Source of the DNA: Patescibacteria group bacterium
GTDB lineage: Bacteria > Patescibacteriota > Microgenomatia > UBA1406 > GWC2-37-13
Reading direction: 5' to 3'
DNA length: 64,000 nt
NCBI GenBank assembly: GCA_026004455.1
Contig: BPJE01000003.1
Location: 1-64,000, forward strand
Positions 30,388-41,090 of this stretch are shown here, one piece after another. The stretch's first letter is position 1; each line of letters starts with the position of its first letter. Position numbers and translations under genes: made by a program. The notes beneath the pieces were generated by a model. That model did not search any database. It was not told where the DNA came from and worked only from the letters and a program-made list of their open reading frames with translations.

Positions 30388-32553
30388 ATGGCAAGAAGAA
30401 AATCAATAATTAGACTTCCTTTTTTTAAATTTAAAATCAATAGTAAAACTGTTTTTAATATTTTTGGATTTATTTTAATTTGCACGTCACTAATAATGTT
30501 TTTATCATTTTCTAAAAATTTTTCTTCTGATAACTCGGGTCGATTGCTTTTTGTTTTAAATAATTTTTTAAAAGAGAAATTTGGAGGATTGGCAATATTT
30601 TTACCAGTATTAACACTTCTTTTTTCAGCTCATTTTTTTAACTCAAAAAAATTAAAATTTATTAAACCAAATATAACTTTTGGACTTTTATTAATATATT
30701 TTGCTTTATTAGGAATTTTATCAACTGGTGAAACAGGTAAATCAATCTTTGAAAATTTATCTTTATATTTTTCCTCAATTGGTACGGTTTTAATATTACT
30801 GATTACTTTTGTAATTGGTTTAGTGCTGTTTTTAGATACTTCAATTGATATTTTTTTAATTTATATTTTTAATCTAATTAAATCAGGTTTTATTTTTGTT
30901 AAAAAGTATTTATTTAGAAGTAGTTTTGATAAAAAACCTTTCATTACTGATAAAAAAGTAGAAAATCAATTAATCACCGATAAAAAAGTTGAAGAAAAAC
31001 CAAAATCACCCTTACCATTATTTAATCAACCACAATCACAATTAAAAGAACAAAAACAACCATTACAAGATATTGTTATAAAACCATTACCTCAACATCA
31101 AGGTAATTCAACTTGGATATATCCACCATTATCACTTTTATCAGATGTTGATCAAAAAGAAGCTGATAGAGGTGATATCAATAAAAATGCTGCGATTATT
31201 GAACAAACATTAGATAGTTTTGGAATTAGAGCAAAAGTTGAAGAGGTGAATAAAGGTCCAGCAGTTACCCAATATGCAATTGCCATTGCTATGGGAACAA
31301 AACTCTCTAAGATTACTGCTTTAGCTAATAATTTAGCTTTATCATTGGCAGCGACTACTGGTCAAGTGAGAATTGAAGCACCGATTCCTGGAAGATCATT
31401 GGTAGGGATTGAAATTCCCAATATCAGGCCAGAAATTGTTACTGAGAAAGCTATTTTATCATCACCTATTTTTACTTCAAATAGTGATCCTTTACTTGTG
31501 CCATTAGGTCTTGATGTTTCAGGTCAACCAGTTGCTTCATCAATTGCTAAGATGCCTCATGTATTAATTGCTGGTGCTACTGGTTCAGGTAAATCTGTAC
31601 TTTTGAACGCTTGGATATCTGCATTTTTGTTTAGAACAAGACCAGAACAATTAAGGTTAATTTTGGTTGATCCAAAAAGAGTTGAGTTATCTGTTTACAA
31701 TGATGTACCTCATCTTTTAACACCAGTGATTGTCGAGGCAGAAAAAATTATTTCGGCATTAAAATGGACTGTTGCTGAGATGGAAACAAGATATAAAATA
31801 TTTGCTAAATATGGAGTAAGAAATATTGAAAGTTATAATGAAATTCCAGGAGTTGAAAAAAAACCTTACATTGTCTTTATTATTGATGAATTAGCTGATT
31901 TGATGATATTTGCGCCGGGTGAAGCAGAAGAATTAATCACTCGAATTGCTCAAATGGCAAGAGCAACAGGAATTCATTTAGTTTTAGCAACTCAAAGACC
32001 ATCAGTTGATGTGATTACAGGTTTAATGAAAGCTAATATTCCAACTAGAATTGCCTTTAATGTATCATCAATGATTGATTCTCGAGTGATTATTGATATG
32101 CCTGGAGCAGAGAAGTTATTAGGTCGAGGAGATATGCTTTTTTTACCACCCGATAAAGCAAAACCAATTAGAATTCAAGGACCATTTATTACCGAAAAAG
32201 AAGTTCATAATTTAGTGAAATTTTTAAAAAGTCAAGCTCCTGAAGTTCATTATACTGAAGAAGTGACTGAACAACCAGTTTCTGTTAAAACTTCATCCGG
32301 CACAATTGCTGTCAATGGTGGAGATAGAGATCCATTATTTAATCAAGCGCTTGAGATAATTATGCAACAAGATAAAGCTTCAGCTTCGCTTTTGCAACGA
32401 CGACTATCAATTGGTTATGCGCGAGCGGCAAGAATATTAGATCAGATGGAAGCAGCTGGATATGTTGGTCCGGCTGAGGGTTCAAAGCCAAGAGACGTGA
32501 TTAAAAGACAGCAAGGGAATGAAGAGACGGTAATAGAGAATGAGACTGTTTAA
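30388..32553 (+). CDS. ftsK: FtsK/SpoIIIE DNA translocase
   Basis: HVLIAGATGSGKSVLLNAWI, LILVDPKRVELSVYNDVPHLLTPVI, C-terminal gamma domain LLQRRLSIGYARAARILDQME. Confidence 0.97.
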   Translation: MARRKSIIRLPFFKFKINSKTVFNIFGFILICTSLIMFLSFSKNFSSDNSGRLLFVLNNFLKEKFGGLAIFLPVLTLLFSAHFFNSKKLKFIKPNITFGLLLIYFALLGILSTGETGKSIFENLSLYFSSIGTVLILLITFVIGLVLFLDTSIDIFLIYIFNLIKSGFIFVKKYLFRSSFDKKPFITDKKVENQLITDKKVEEKPKSPLPLFNQPQSQLKEQKQPLQDIVIKPLPQHQGNSTWIYPPLSLLSDVDQKEADRGDINKNAAIIEQTLDSFGIRAKVEEVNKGPAVTQYAIAIAMGTKLSKITALANNLALSLAATTGQVRIEAPIPGRSLVGIEIPNIRPEIVTEKAILSSPIFTSNSDPLLVPLGLDVSGQPVASSIAKMPHVLIAGATGSGKSVLLNAWISAFLFRTRPEQLRLILVDPKRVELSVYNDVPHLLTPVIVEAEKIISALKWTVAEMETRYKIFAKYGVRNIESYNEIPGVEKKPYIVFIIDELADLMIFAPGEAEELITRIAQMARATGIHLVLATQRPSVDVITGLMKANIPTRIAFNVSSMIDSRVIIDMPGAEKLLGRGDMLFLPPDKAKPIRIQGPFITEKEVHNLVKFLKSQAPEVHYTEEVTEQPVSVKTSSGTIAVNGGDRDPLFNQALEIIMQQDKASASLLQRRLSIGYARAARILDQMEAAGYVGPAEGSKPRDVIKRQQGNEETVIENETV

Positions 32554-32782
32554 AATTTTTTAATTACTATAATTAATCCAAAAATAAGTTTTCATTTTTC
32601 AGTTTTCATTTTTCAATAAGTTTTTAATTTTCAGTTTTCATTTAAAAATTAAAAAAATTAAAAATAAATATTCATTGAAAAATGAAAAATTTAAACTGAA
32701 AAATTATTTCCTTAATTACTCAATTACTTAATTACTTTTCATTTTGACTTTTGACTTTTGAATTTTGACTTTTGACTTTATC

Positions 32783-33757
32783 TTATCTTAAGTATTTTTC
32801 AATATTTCTTTCATGTTCTTCAAGAGTTTTTGCGTAGTGCATATTGGTATTTTTATCTGAAATATAATACCAATAAGGAGTATTAATATCTGATTCAATT
32901 ACAGCAATAATTGAGTCTAAACCAGGATTGCAAATTGGTCCAGGAGGCAAACCTTTATTTTTATAAGTATTGTAAGGAGAGTCAATTTTTAAATCATCTA
33001 AACTTAAGTTTTTTTTCCACCAAGTTTTTTCATTTATTTGATAACCTAAAGCATATTGAATTGAAGCATCAACTTGCAGTGGCCAGTCATTTTTTAATCT
33101 TTTTAAAAGAATACTAGCAACAGTTTTTTTATCTTGTTTATGTTTAGCTTCTTTTTCTACAATTGAAGCTAATGTAACAACCTCATCAACTGTTAAACCT
33201 TTTTTTTCTGCTTGTTTTTTAAGATTTTGATTAAATTTATTATTAAAATTATTTTTTAAAATATTAATAATCATTTTACTATCAGCGTTTTTCGGTATAA
33301 GATATGTATCTGGGAAAAGATAACCTTCTTTAGCAAGTTTTATGAATTCAGTTTGAGAAATATTGAATTTTTTACTTAAAATTTCAGCGATTTCTTCTTT
33401 TCTTAAACCCTCAATAATTGTGACCCAGACATCAAGGGTTCCATGAGTTAAGTTATTAGCGATTTCGTAAGCATTCATTGATTGTGATAATCGAAAATCT
33501 CCTGCTTGAATGTTTTTTTCAATACCAAGTTGTTTAACAACAAGAAAAAAAACAATTTTGCTCCGGATTAATTCCTCTTTTTCTAAATTATCAATAATTT
33601 TTTGCAATGGTTGACCTGGAGTAATAACAAAGATTTTAGTTGATTTATTATTTTTATTTACTGGTAAAGTACCTTGTTTAAAAAAAAGATAAAAAAATAA
33701 AACTAAAAATAAAATTATGAAAAATATAATTGAACTTTTTTTCATATTATTTTTCAA
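32783..33757 (-). CDS. mltG: Endolytic murein transglycosylase MltG
   Basis: VTIIEGLRKEEIAEIL, EGYLFPDTY, ASIVEKEAK, DSPYNTYKNKGLPPGPICNPG. Confidence 0.95.
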   Translation of the reverse strand: MKNNMKKSSIIFFIILFLVLFFYLFFKQGTLPVNKNNKSTKIFVITPGQPLQKIIDNLEKEELIRSKIVFFLVVKQLGIEKNIQAGDFRLSQSMNAYEIANNLTHGTLDVWVTIIEGLRKEEIAEILSKKFNISQTEFIKLAKEGYLFPDTYLIPKNADSKMIINILKNNFNNKFNQNLKKQAEKKGLTVDEVVTLASIVEKEAKHKQDKKTVASILLKRLKNDWPLQVDASIQYALGYQINEKTWWKKNLSLDDLKIDSPYNTYKNKGLPPGPICNPGLDSIIAVIESDINTPYWYYISDKNTNMHYAKTLEEHERNIEKYLR

Positions 33758-35015
33758 TAATAAAAATTGGTAAATTTTGTAGCGTCACTTCAGCTTCTTT
33801 TAACAGATATTTATCACTTGAGTACATAATCATTATTGGTTCGTTTTTATCAACATTATGATCTAATTTTTTTAATAGATAAATTCCTGCTTTTTTATCT
33901 TTTGGCGCACCTAAAAGTTTAGCAATTGTGTTTAAATTATAATTGTTTATATCTTTTATTTTGCCAGAGACAGAAGAAACAATTTCTTTTTTAAACTCCG
34001 CTAATTTTAAACTTGAAGATGTGATATTTTTATCACCTTTTTGAGCAGCAACAATTTCTCTAAATTTTTTTAATGCTTCTCCAGATTTTAAAATTCTTAG
34101 TGCTTCTTCTTCTCCATTAAGATTTTTTATTCCTTTATCTTTAAAACATAAATCCAAAAGCATTCCAGCTAGTCTAACAGCTTTTGCCTCAAGTTTTAGT
34201 GGTCTGTCTTTATGTTGTTCTAATACATATAAGACGTCTCTTGCTTCAAGTACAGGTCCGATTCCGCGACCAGCTGGTTCTAACATCTCATTAATATCAA
34301 TAACAGTTTGGATATTAAATTTTTTTGCTAAATTTTCAAATTTTTTTGCGACTTTTTTTGCATCAGAAAAATGACGAATTTTAGCAGTTTTTCCATAAGG
34401 TAAATCTAAAGCTAAATGAGTAGTACCAGCGGCAACCTTTTTTGCCATAACAGAGATAATAATTTTATCAAATGATTCAAATGATAAAGGCTCCTCAACT
34501 CTTATGATAATATCATCAGCTGGAGCAATACCAAGATGACCATTCCAAGCAATACAACCACCAACATCATTAACAATTCTTTCAATTTCCTTTGGTGAAA
34601 ACTCAACATTAGCAATTGCCTCCATCACATCAGCAGTACCAGCGGGAGTTGTTATTGCTCGAGAAGAAATTTTTGGGATTTTAAAACCAGCAGCAGCAAT
34701 AATTGGTACAAGAATCATTGTTACTCTAGTGCCAGCAATACCGCCAACTGAGTGTTTATCAGCGACAATGCCTTTGAATTTTAATGTATTTCCAGTTTCT
34801 ACCATCGCTTTAGTAAAAAAATATAGTTCTTCAGCAGTATATCCCTCTTTAAATGATGAGGCGACAAAATATGTGATTAATATATCACTTAATTTTTCTT
34901 TAGCAATCTCATCCATTATTGTATAAACTTCTTTATAAGTAAGTTTTTTTCCTAAAAGTTTTTTTTGGATTGCTTTTATAGCAATGATTTTTTTTGTATC
35001 CTCATTTTTATTCAT
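33747..35015 (-). CDS. Thymidine/AMP phosphorylase family protein
   Basis: KHSVGGIAGTRVTMILVPIIAAAGFKIPKISSRAITTPAGTADVMEAI; resembles archaeal AMP phosphorylase motifs. Confidence 0.85.
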   Translation of the reverse strand: MNKNEDTKKIIAIKAIQKKLLGKKLTYKEVYTIMDEIAKEKLSDILITYFVASSFKEGYTAEELYFFTKAMVETGNTLKFKGIVADKHSVGGIAGTRVTMILVPIIAAAGFKIPKISSRAITTPAGTADVMEAIANVEFSPKEIERIVNDVGGCIAWNGHLGIAPADDIIIRVEEPLSFESFDKIIISVMAKKVAAGTTHLALDLPYGKTAKIRHFSDAKKVAKKFENLAKKFNIQTVIDINEMLEPAGRGIGPVLEARDVLYVLEQHKDRPLKLEAKAVRLAGMLLDLCFKDKGIKNLNGEEEALRILKSGEALKKFREIVAAQKGDKNITSSSLKLAEFKKEIVSSVSGKIKDINNYNLNTIAKLLGAPKDKKAGIYLLKKLDHNVDKNEPIMIMYSSDKYLLKEAEVTLQNLPIFIIEK

Positions 35016-36638
35016 ATTGGTTGTATATTTCTATAATTTTTTTCTGATATTCTTTAACTTTTATTAAAATTTTTGTAATTAAATAGATTTCTTTAACATT
35101 AATTATCCAACAAATAAAAAGATATATCAAGATAAATATACTAAAAACTGTCACTAAAAGAAAAAATACATTGATTGAAAATGAGGTATTAAATATTAAA
35201 CCATCAAGAAGCCTCATAGCAAAGTAGGCGATAAAAGAAGAAATAAAAGCGCTAAATAATATTTTCATTGTTGATAAAAAAAGATTTTTCATATCAAACC
35301 CATTGATTTTTTTTGAAAGAAATATAAAAAGTAAAATTGTGTTGATGATTATTGATGTAGAAAATGATATTGCTAAAGCCCAAACAGGTAGTTTTAAATA
35401 AAAAACAAAAATAAAACTGAATATTATGTTAATCAATATTGCAAAAAATCCGATTAAAAATGGTGTTTTGCTATCAATCATTGCGTAAAAACAGCGAGTT
35501 AAAAGATAATAAATTGAGTGAAAAGGAAGACCAATGGCAAAAAAAGATAAAGTTTTTGCTGTATCAACAGTTGCTTGCCAATCAAATTTTTCTCCGCCAA
35601 AAAAAAGTCTAATTAAAGGAGTTCTGGCGAATATAAAAAATACTGATAAAGGAAGTATCATAAAAAATACATTTAAAATAGATTGAGTAATAATATTTTT
35701 AAATTCTTCAATTTTTTTATCTTTATAAAGATCTGTTAGATAAGGAAGTGATGCTTGACCTAGGGAAATACCAATTACTGATACGGGCAAAAGTTGTAAA
35801 TGTTGAGCAAAGTAAAAAATTGTGTATGATCCGGCAGATAAGAAAGAAGATAAAATAAGATCAATTGTTGCGTCAATTTGAGCAATAATTACAGTTAAAG
35901 TTCGCGGAATAATCATCTTAAAAAAATCAATTAAAGCTTTAGCTTTTTTAATTATTAATTGGTATTGAAACTGAGAGTATTTAATTATTGGAATTTGGAT
36001 AATAAATAGAATAAAACTTCCTAAAACAACGCCATATATTGGTGCATAAAGTCCTAATTGATTATGAAAAATAACCGTTGAGACAATGATACTAATGTTA
36101 TATAAGACTGGTCCTAAAGCAGATAAAAAAAAGATTTTATTAGCTTGACCAATACCAGTTAAGATATTACCGGCAACAAAAAATGGTAATTGTCCAAAAA
36201 GTAAAATTCTTGAAAAAGTAACAATTACTTTGATTTTTTCTTGAGAAAAACCAGGAGTAATAAAATTAATAATAGGAGATAAAAAAATATTAATAAATAA
36301 AATAAAAATGAAAAGACTAATAAAAGTAAGATTAATAATGGACGAAATAGTTATTTTTAATTCATCTTGATTGTTTTTTAAAGAAAGATATATTGGTATA
36401 AATGAGGTAGTTAAAGCACCAGTGATTAAGATTTCAAAGATTAAATCGGGTATTTTGAAAGCAGCAAAAAAAAAGATCAAGGTCTTCTTTAGTAAAAAAA
36501 GTGGCTAAAATTCTGTATCTTAAAAAGCCGGGAGATTGAGGTGAGGATAATCATTGAGGAGATTAAAATTGCTGATGAAAAAATACTAGTTTGTTTGGCA
36601 AAAATAAAATCAGAAGTCTTTTTCAAAAATCTGTTCAT
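35008..36638 (-). CDS. murJ: Lipid II flippase MurJ, frameshifted at two sites near its 5' end
   Basis: ORF track covers FFAAFKIPDLIFEILITGALTTSFIPIYLSL onward; upstream MNRFLKKTSDFIFAKQTSIFSSAILI... and FLRYRILATFFTKEDLD are in other frames. Confidence 0.85.
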
Positions 36639-36663
36639 AAGAGTATTATAATGGATTTTCTTC

Positions 36664-36721
36664 TTGACAAAAGGATATTTTTGGTGAATAATGGTTATAT
36701 ATGGTGTTTTTTGGTGAATAT
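36664..36721 (+). promoter_or_regulatory. mraZ promoter (TTGACA-N17-AATAAT) with four 10-bp-phased TGGTK-N5 boxes
   Basis: TGGTGAATAA/TGGTTATATA/TGGTGTTTTT/TGGTGAATAT at 36682, 36692, 36702 and 36712. Confidence 0.7.
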
Positions 36722-37099
36722 CAACTATCCTTTACTTCACCTGGACGTTTAGTCTTACCTAAACGCATTCGCGAACTTCTTAAAGGTAACACTTTTATTT
36801 TAACCAAAGGGTTTGATTTATGCTTAGCTGGTTATGATAAAGAAGATTGGGAAAATAGAGCTAAAGAACTTTTTAAATCATCGCTTTTATCAAAAGAAAA
36901 TTTAGATAAGCAAAGATTGCTTTTTTCATCAATTGTTTATCTAGAGATTGATGATCAAGGAAGATTTGTTATTCCAAAAAATCTTTTAACTTATGCTGGA
37001 TTAAAAAAAGATGTTGTTATTTTGGGGGTTGGCGATCATTTTGAGATATGGGATCAAGAGTCATGGAAAAAATATAGTAAAGACAAAATGAATTTATAA
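36701..37099 (+). CDS. mraZ: Transcriptional regulator MraZ
   Basis: FFGEYQLSFTSPGRLVLPKRIREL; DDQGRFVIPKNLLTYAGL; dcw cluster start. Confidence 0.94.
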   Translation: MVFFGEYQLSFTSPGRLVLPKRIRELLKGNTFILTKGFDLCLAGYDKEDWENRAKELFKSSLLSKENLDKQRLLFSSIVYLEIDDQGRFVIPKNLLTYAGLKKDVVILGVGDHFEIWDQESWKKYSKDKMNL

Positions 37100-37143
37100 T
37101 TTTTGATTTTTGTCCGCCAGCTGGCGGATTTGAATTTTTTATT

Positions 37144-37968
37144 ATGCACACCCCAGTACTTTTACAACAAGCGATTGAAAAGTTAGACATTAAAAAAGAT
37201 GGATTGTATGTTGATGCTACATATGGTGAAGGTGGTTATACAAAAGAGATTATTAAAAAAGGAGGAAAAGTTTTAGCAATTGATTTAGACATTGAACAAA
37301 TTCAAAAGCCAAAATTCCCGCCTAAAATGGCAGGTAAAAAAAATTTAAATTTGATTCAAGGGAATTTTGCTGAGATTGAGAAAATTGCTAAAGAAAATAA
37401 TTTTTTTCCGGTTGATGGAGTGGTATTTGATCTGGGTTTATCAATGAATCAACTTGAAAATTCAGGAAGAGGATTCTCTTATAAGAAGCTAGAGGATGAT
37501 TTGGATATGCGGCTAGATTTAAGTCAAGAAATGACAGCTAAAGAGTTGCTTAGAAAATTAACAGTTTTTGATTTAACAGAAATATTAGAAAAATATTCTG
37601 AAGAAGTTAATGCTAAAAAGATTGCTAAAGTCATAAAAAACAGTCAAAAAATGGAAAAAGTAAAAGATTTAGTTTTGGCAATTGATAAGGCTTTAGGAAA
37701 AAAAGATGAGAAAACATATGCCAGAATTTTTCAAGCACTAAGAATAGCAATTAATCATGAATTTGAAAATTTAGAAAAAGGTTTAGCAGGAGTATTAAAA
37801 ATTATAAAAAAAGGCGGAAGAATAGTTGTTGTCACTTTTCATTCGCTTGAGGATAGAGTGGTAAAAAAATTTGTTTTACAAAATCATTTAAAGTTTGTTG
37901 ATAAAAAACCAGTGTTTGGAGTTAAAAGTTTTGAGAGAAGCGCTAAGTTAAGAACAATAATCATATGA
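37144..37968 (+). CDS. rsmH: 16S rRNA m4C1402 methyltransferase RsmH (MraW)
   Basis: HTPVLLQQAIEKL, VDATYGEGGYT, GVVFDLGLSMNQLENSGRGFSY, VTFHSLEDRVVK. Confidence 0.96.
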   Translation: MHTPVLLQQAIEKLDIKKDGLYVDATYGEGGYTKEIIKKGGKVLAIDLDIEQIQKPKFPPKMAGKKNLNLIQGNFAEIEKIAKENNFFPVDGVVFDLGLSMNQLENSGRGFSYKKLEDDLDMRLDLSQEMTAKELLRKLTVFDLTEILEKYSEEVNAKKIAKVIKNSQKMEKVKDLVLAIDKALGKKDEKTYARIFQALRIAINHEFENLEKGLAGVLKIIKKGGRIVVVTFHSLEDRVVKKFVLQNHLKFVDKKPVFGVKSFERSAKLRTIII

Positions 37969-38244
37969 AAAAAAATCAATTTATTTTTAGGATTATTAAT
38001 TAGTTTATCAATAATAATTAATTTATTTTTTTTCTTTTTTTCGATTAAATTAAGTGACGATATTAGTCTATATGAAGATAAAATGGAAAAAATTCATCAT
38101 CAAAATATCAATTTAGAAAAACAGTTGTCACAAATTTCCTCTCTTGAATATGCTAAAAAAGTGGCTGTTAATCTTGATCTAAACAAAAAAGTTGAGCCAA
38201 TTTATTTAGAAAATTTGAAATATGCCTTTATTTTTAATAAATGA
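37965..38244 (+). CDS. ftsL: FtsL-like small division protein, frameshifted in an A8 run right after ATG
   Basis: Removing one A from 37968-37975 gives MKKINLFLGLLISLSIIINLFFFFFSIKLSDDISLYEDKMEKIHHQNINLEKQLSQISSLEYAKKVAVNLDL...; positioned rsmH-ftsL-ftsI. Confidence 0.7.
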
Positions 38245-39896
38245 AAACAAAAATTTTATTTTTGGGATTTATACTCCTTTTTATCTTAATTATTATTAAA
38301 CTTTTTTATATTCAAATAATCTCTCCAGTTAATGTCGATTATGATTTATATTTAAAATCAAAAAAACTATATCCAGAAAGAGGTAAGATTTATGATCGAA
38401 AAAATTCTCCTTTAGTTTTAAATCAGAACTCATATTTACTATATATTGAGCCAAAAAAAATTGATGATAAATTAAAATTACTCAAATTTTTAAGTGAAAA
38501 ATTAGAAATGGATGAGGCATCACTTGAAGCAAAAATTGATTTTAATAAACAGTGGGTGGCAATAACATCAGGATTGCTTGAAGAAAAAAAAATTGAGATT
38601 GAAAAACTTAACTTAAAAGGGGTTGGTTTTGAAAAAAAGATGAAAAGATTTTATCCCGAGGCTTCTCTTTCTGCTCATATTTTAGGATTTGTTGGTAAAA
38701 ATGAAAAAGGTGATGATGTTGGTTATTTTGGAATTGAAGGATTTTATAATCAAGATTTATCAGGTCTTCCGGGTTTAATTGAGACAGAAAGAGATCTTTT
38801 TGGTAGACCAATTTTTTTTGGTGTTCAAAAAAAATTAAATCCAGAAAACGGTCGAGATTTAATACTAACAATTGATAAGACAGTTCAAGAAATTGCTAAA
38901 AAAAAATTACTTAATGGTATTGAAAAATATCAAGCAAAACAAGGATGTGTTATTATCGCTGATCCAAAAACAATGGCGATTATTTCTTTAGTTTGCTTAC
39001 CTGATTATGATTTGGATAATTATTATCAATTTAATGAAAGTTATTTTAAAAATCCAGCTATTTCTGAAGTTTATGAACCTGGCTCAATTTTTAAACCATT
39101 GATAATGGCTGCAGCAATTGAGGAAAAAAAAATTAGACCAACTGATATTTATGATGAACAAGGACCAGTAAAAATTGGTGAGTATGAGATAAGAACATGG
39201 AATAATAAGTATGAGGGAAAAATATCAATGACAAGAATATTGGAAAAATCTTCTAATGTTGGTATGGTTTATATTGGTGAAAAATTAGGAAAAAATAAAA
39301 TTTTTGAATATTTAGATAAATTTCAATTTGGAAAAATTACCAATATTGATCTTCAAGGCGAGATAGCAGGAGTGATGAAACCAAAAAATCAATGGTATCC
39401 GATTGATTATGCGACAGTGACTTTTGGTCAAGGAATTGCGGTGACACCAATTGGGATGATTAAAGCATTTTCAAGTATTATTAATGGTGGATATTTAATG
39501 AGGCCATATGTTGTGGAAAAAATTATTTCTTCAAAAGGAGAGATTAAAATAAAACCAAAAATTGAAAAAAAGATTTTTTCTAACTTAACTTCAGAAATTA
39601 TGAAAAAAATGTTAGTTTCAACTGTAGAAAATGCTGAGGCAAAATGGAATCGACCAAAAAATATTAAAATTGGTGGAAAAACAGGCACAGCGCAAATTCC
39701 AATAAAAGGCCATTATGATCCTTCATTAACCAATGCTTCATTTATTGGCTTTTTACCAGCTGATGATCCGAAAATAATTGCCTTAGTGATGCTTAAAGAA
39801 CCAAGAACTTCTCCTTGGGGTTCAGAGACAGCGGCACCAATATTTTTTGAAATTGCCAATGACCTTATAGTATACTATGGCATAAATAATGAATAA
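38241..39896 (+). CDS. ftsI: FtsI/PBP2-like transpeptidase
   Basis: EVYEPGSIFKPL, SSNVGM, GGKTGTAQIP. Confidence 0.95.
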   Translation: MKTKILFLGFILLFILIIIKLFYIQIISPVNVDYDLYLKSKKLYPERGKIYDRKNSPLVLNQNSYLLYIEPKKIDDKLKLLKFLSEKLEMDEASLEAKIDFNKQWVAITSGLLEEKKIEIEKLNLKGVGFEKKMKRFYPEASLSAHILGFVGKNEKGDDVGYFGIEGFYNQDLSGLPGLIETERDLFGRPIFFGVQKKLNPENGRDLILTIDKTVQEIAKKKLLNGIEKYQAKQGCVIIADPKTMAIISLVCLPDYDLDNYYQFNESYFKNPAISEVYEPGSIFKPLIMAAAIEEKKIRPTDIYDEQGPVKIGEYEIRTWNNKYEGKISMTRILEKSSNVGMVYIGEKLGKNKIFEYLDKFQFGKITNIDLQGEIAGVMKPKNQWYPIDYATVTFGQGIAVTPIGMIKAFSSIINGGYLMRPYVVEKIISSKGEIKIKPKIEKKIFSNLTSEIMKKMLVSTVENAEAKWNRPKNIKIGGKTGTAQIPIKGHYDPSLTNASFIGFLPADDPKIIALVMLKEPRTSPWGSETAAPIFFEIANDLIVYYGINNE

Positions 39897-41046
39897 AAAT
39901 ATGTGGCAAAAAATTAAAAACATTTACCATCTATTTCAAGCAATAGTTGCCAATATCTATTATGGTTTTCCTTCAAGAAAAATAAAAGTTATTGGTGTTA
40001 CTGGTACGGATGGAAAAACAACAACAACGACCTTGATTGCTCATATTTTAAAACAATCTGGAAAAAAAGTTTCTTTTATCTCAACAGTTTATGCAGAGGT
40101 TGCAGGAAAGATATATGATGTTGGTTTGCATGTGACTACTCCTTCATCTTTTATGGTTCAAAAGTTTTTACGCCAAGCAGTTGATAATGATGATGAGTAT
40201 TTTGTTTTAGAGACGACTTCCCATGCTTTAGATCAAAATCGAGTTTGGGGAGTAAAGTTTGAAATTGGGGTGATTACTAATATTACTCATGAACACTTAG
40301 ATTATCATAAAACTTATGAAAATTATGTAAGAGCTAAAGAAAAACTGTTAAAAATGGCAAAAATTGGTATTGTTAATAAAAATATCAAATATCAAATATC
40401 AAATATCAAATATTCATATCAAATATCAAATACAATAAAAAAAAATTTTCCGAATATTACCAGATATAACCAAGAAAATTATTCAGCAGCATTTTTAGTT
40501 TGTCAACTGCTTGGTTTATCAGAAAAAAAAATTATTAATGCTATGCAAAATTTTACATTACCAAAAGGAAGATTGGAGGTTTTTTATGATAAAGAGTTTA
40601 AGGTGATTATTGATTTTGCTCATACACCTAACGCTTTTCAAAAATTACTACCTGAGATTAGAAAAAAATATTTGAAAAAAAATAGTCGATTAATTCATGT
40701 TTTTGGTTCAGCTGGTCTTCGCGATAGGACAAAAAGACCAATTATGGGTAAGATGAGTGATAAATACAGTGATTATATAATTTTGACCGAGGAAGATTAT
40801 CGTACAGAAAATGTTGATGATATCTGTATTCAAATTGCTTCAGGAATAAAACATAAGCCCTATGAAATTATTACCAATCGAGAAAAAGCAATTGAAAAAG
40901 CAATTTTTATGGCTAAAAAAGGAGATGTAGTTTTGTTGACTGGTAAATCTCATGAAAAAAGTTTAGCTCGAGGAAAAAAAGAGTATCCTTGGAGTGAACA
41001 TAAGGCAGTAGAGAAAGCGATAAAATTAAAAATTAATAATGAATAA
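39889..41046 (+). CDS. murE: MurE-like Mur ligase lacking the N-terminal substrate domain
   Basis: GVTGTDGKTTTTTLIAHIL, ETTSHALDQNR, ITNITHEHLDYH, FGSAGLRDRTKRPIMG. Confidence 0.87.
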   Translation: MNKNMWQKIKNIYHLFQAIVANIYYGFPSRKIKVIGVTGTDGKTTTTTLIAHILKQSGKKVSFISTVYAEVAGKIYDVGLHVTTPSSFMVQKFLRQAVDNDDEYFVLETTSHALDQNRVWGVKFEIGVITNITHEHLDYHKTYENYVRAKEKLLKMAKIGIVNKNIKYQISNIKYSYQISNTIKKNFPNITRYNQENYSAAFLVCQLLGLSEKKIINAMQNFTLPKGRLEVFYDKEFKVIIDFAHTPNAFQKLLPEIRKKYLKKNSRLIHVFGSAGLRDRTKRPIMGKMSDKYSDYIILTEEDYRTENVDDICIQIASGIKHKPYEIITNREKAIEKAIFMAKKGDVVLLTGKSHEKSLARGKKEYPWSEHKAVEKAIKLKINNE

Positions 41047-41090
41047 TGAAAAATTAAAAATTTTGACTTTTGACTTTTGACTTTTGAATT

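Noticed and set aside
36466-36480. TTG at 36480 as the true murJ start
   Set aside because: Upstream sequence encodes the expected MurJ N-terminus in shifted frames (MNRFLKKTSDFIFAKQ..., FLRYRILATFFTKEDLD).
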